A DNA stretch of 64,000 nt from the NCBI GenBank assembly GCA_032622095.1, contig CP136063.1:15603814-15667813 (forward strand), in the 5' to 3' direction. The translations under genes were made by a program, and so were the position numbers. Under the pieces are notes generated by a model that was given only the letters and a program-made list of their open reading frames with translations, searched no databases and was not told the origin of the DNA. Positions 63,167 through 64,000 of this stretch are shown in pieces. How positions within the stretch are numbered: the stretch's first letter is position 1; each line of letters begins with the position of its first letter. This DNA is from Siphonodentalium dalli. Lineage: Eukaryota; Mollusca; Scaphopoda; Gadilida; Siphonodentaliidae.

Positions 63167-64000
63167 GTGAGTGTAAGTGTATGGTGATCCAAACTACAAG
63201 ACGATTGCAGTGTTAGACACAAGTATAATTAATATGTTACTTACTGGATGACTTGCCACGTGATTACAATTTCAAATGTTGTATAGCAGTGAGGGTGACA
63301 TGACCTCATTGACATTATAGCCATTCTTCTCGCAGTTAAATGTCGTCTTACGTCAAGTAGATAAACCCAGTGGCTTTTCAATTCAATTTAAAGTAATTGG
63401 AATAACTATGTTCACTCTACTCGTGTGTGTGTGTTTGTCATGATTCGCTACACGGTATAATTGCTCGCAATGCGGCATTTATGCAATTAATGGGACGACA
63501 CAGTAACTATGTGCCTCTCCCACTTTATGACAGTGTTCCAATTAGGTCGTGAGAAGTCAAATGAGACAAGCTAACGGAAATAAGTTAAATGACCCCCCGC
63601 CCAATATTTAATTTGAAGAGGAGTTTCTTTTCACGTCCTTGATTGTCGTTTTTCGCGTCAATGGCAATATAGAAAGTGCATGAATTATTCTCCTGGCGTG
63701 ATACGTTTGGGTTGACCGTTGGCCGTGTTGTACCGTTGTCGTCTTCCTGTGCGATATGATAGGGTTGTCCCTGGTCCTGTTTCCCCGGCGTGTGGGATTT
63801 CCCCGGTGCGATATATTCGGGTTGTCACTATGTCCGGTTGTCACTGGGTCGGGTTGTGTCGGGTTTTGTTTTCCCGGCGCAATAGGTTTGGGTTGTCACT
63901 GGGTCGGGTTTTCCCGGATTGGGTTTTCCCGGCGCGATAAATTCGGGATGTCGGGTTGTCACGGGTTGTGTTTTCCCTGAGTGATAGGTTCGGGATATCA
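63167..64000. other. Start of next intron, ending in a degenerate GC-richer repeat
   Basis: It begins GTGAGT. From about 63720 to the window edge, TTTTCCCGGCGCGATA, TTCGGG and GGGTTGTCACTGGG words recur in loose tandem order (units of roughly 30-60 bp). Both plus-strand ORFs here are products of this repetition. No further exon is recognised before the edge. Confidence 0.65.

Overview
This is a metazoan genomic window with no bacterial or viral gene content. It is AT-rich, very repeat-rich, and holds short exons separated by long introns with GT/AG borders. The only gene I can support is a plus-strand multi-exon gene for a secreted or cell-surface protein. Its domain set (VWA, then the eight-cysteine D8C domain of the uromodulin/GP2/VWDE type, then the segments that precede the VWD domain in VWDE-like proteins) together with the satellite and MITE load suggests a marine invertebrate, perhaps a lophotrochozoan. 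That placement is inference from memory of these families.

Layout. 1-23077 is the end of a 50-bp satellite array of about 465 units that continues off the left edge. 23078-25002 is non-coding, with three diverged copies of a ~178-bp repeat. Nine exons follow: A 25003-25334 and B 43265-43493 (together one VWA domain), C 45283-45480 and D 50210-50377 (together one D8C domain), E 52388-52447 (short Cys-containing linker), F 55225-55460, G 60877-60963, H 61379-61628 and I 63082-63166 (VWDE-like region). Junction phases agree from exon to exon (A/B 0, B/C 1, C/D 1, D/E 1, E/F 1, F/G 0, G/H 0, H/I 2), which is the main support for one transcript. H/I agrees only if a 2-nt frame break in exon H is allowed for. 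About 545 residues are encoded here. Both gene ends lie outside the window: the start is upstream of 25003, and the expected VWD domain is downstream of 63166.

The introns are full of repeats. The 17.9-kb intron inside the VWA domain carries an 8.8-kb array of a 93-bp (31-codon) repeat. It also holds a perfect 76-bp-arm inverted repeat and two halves of a MITE whose complete copy lies at 53246-53773. Several elements built from an exactly 69-bp hairpin occur at 48980-60004.

The most striking observation is at the end of exon C. The last 36 bp of the exon, with its splice donor, are repeated in tandem exactly 28 times (45447-46454). Every copy keeps the reading frame and carries a GTAAGT donor in the same phase, so the gene has 28 near-identical alternative 5' splice sites. 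Reading through the array without splicing adds 12 residues per copy and ends at a stop immediately after it.
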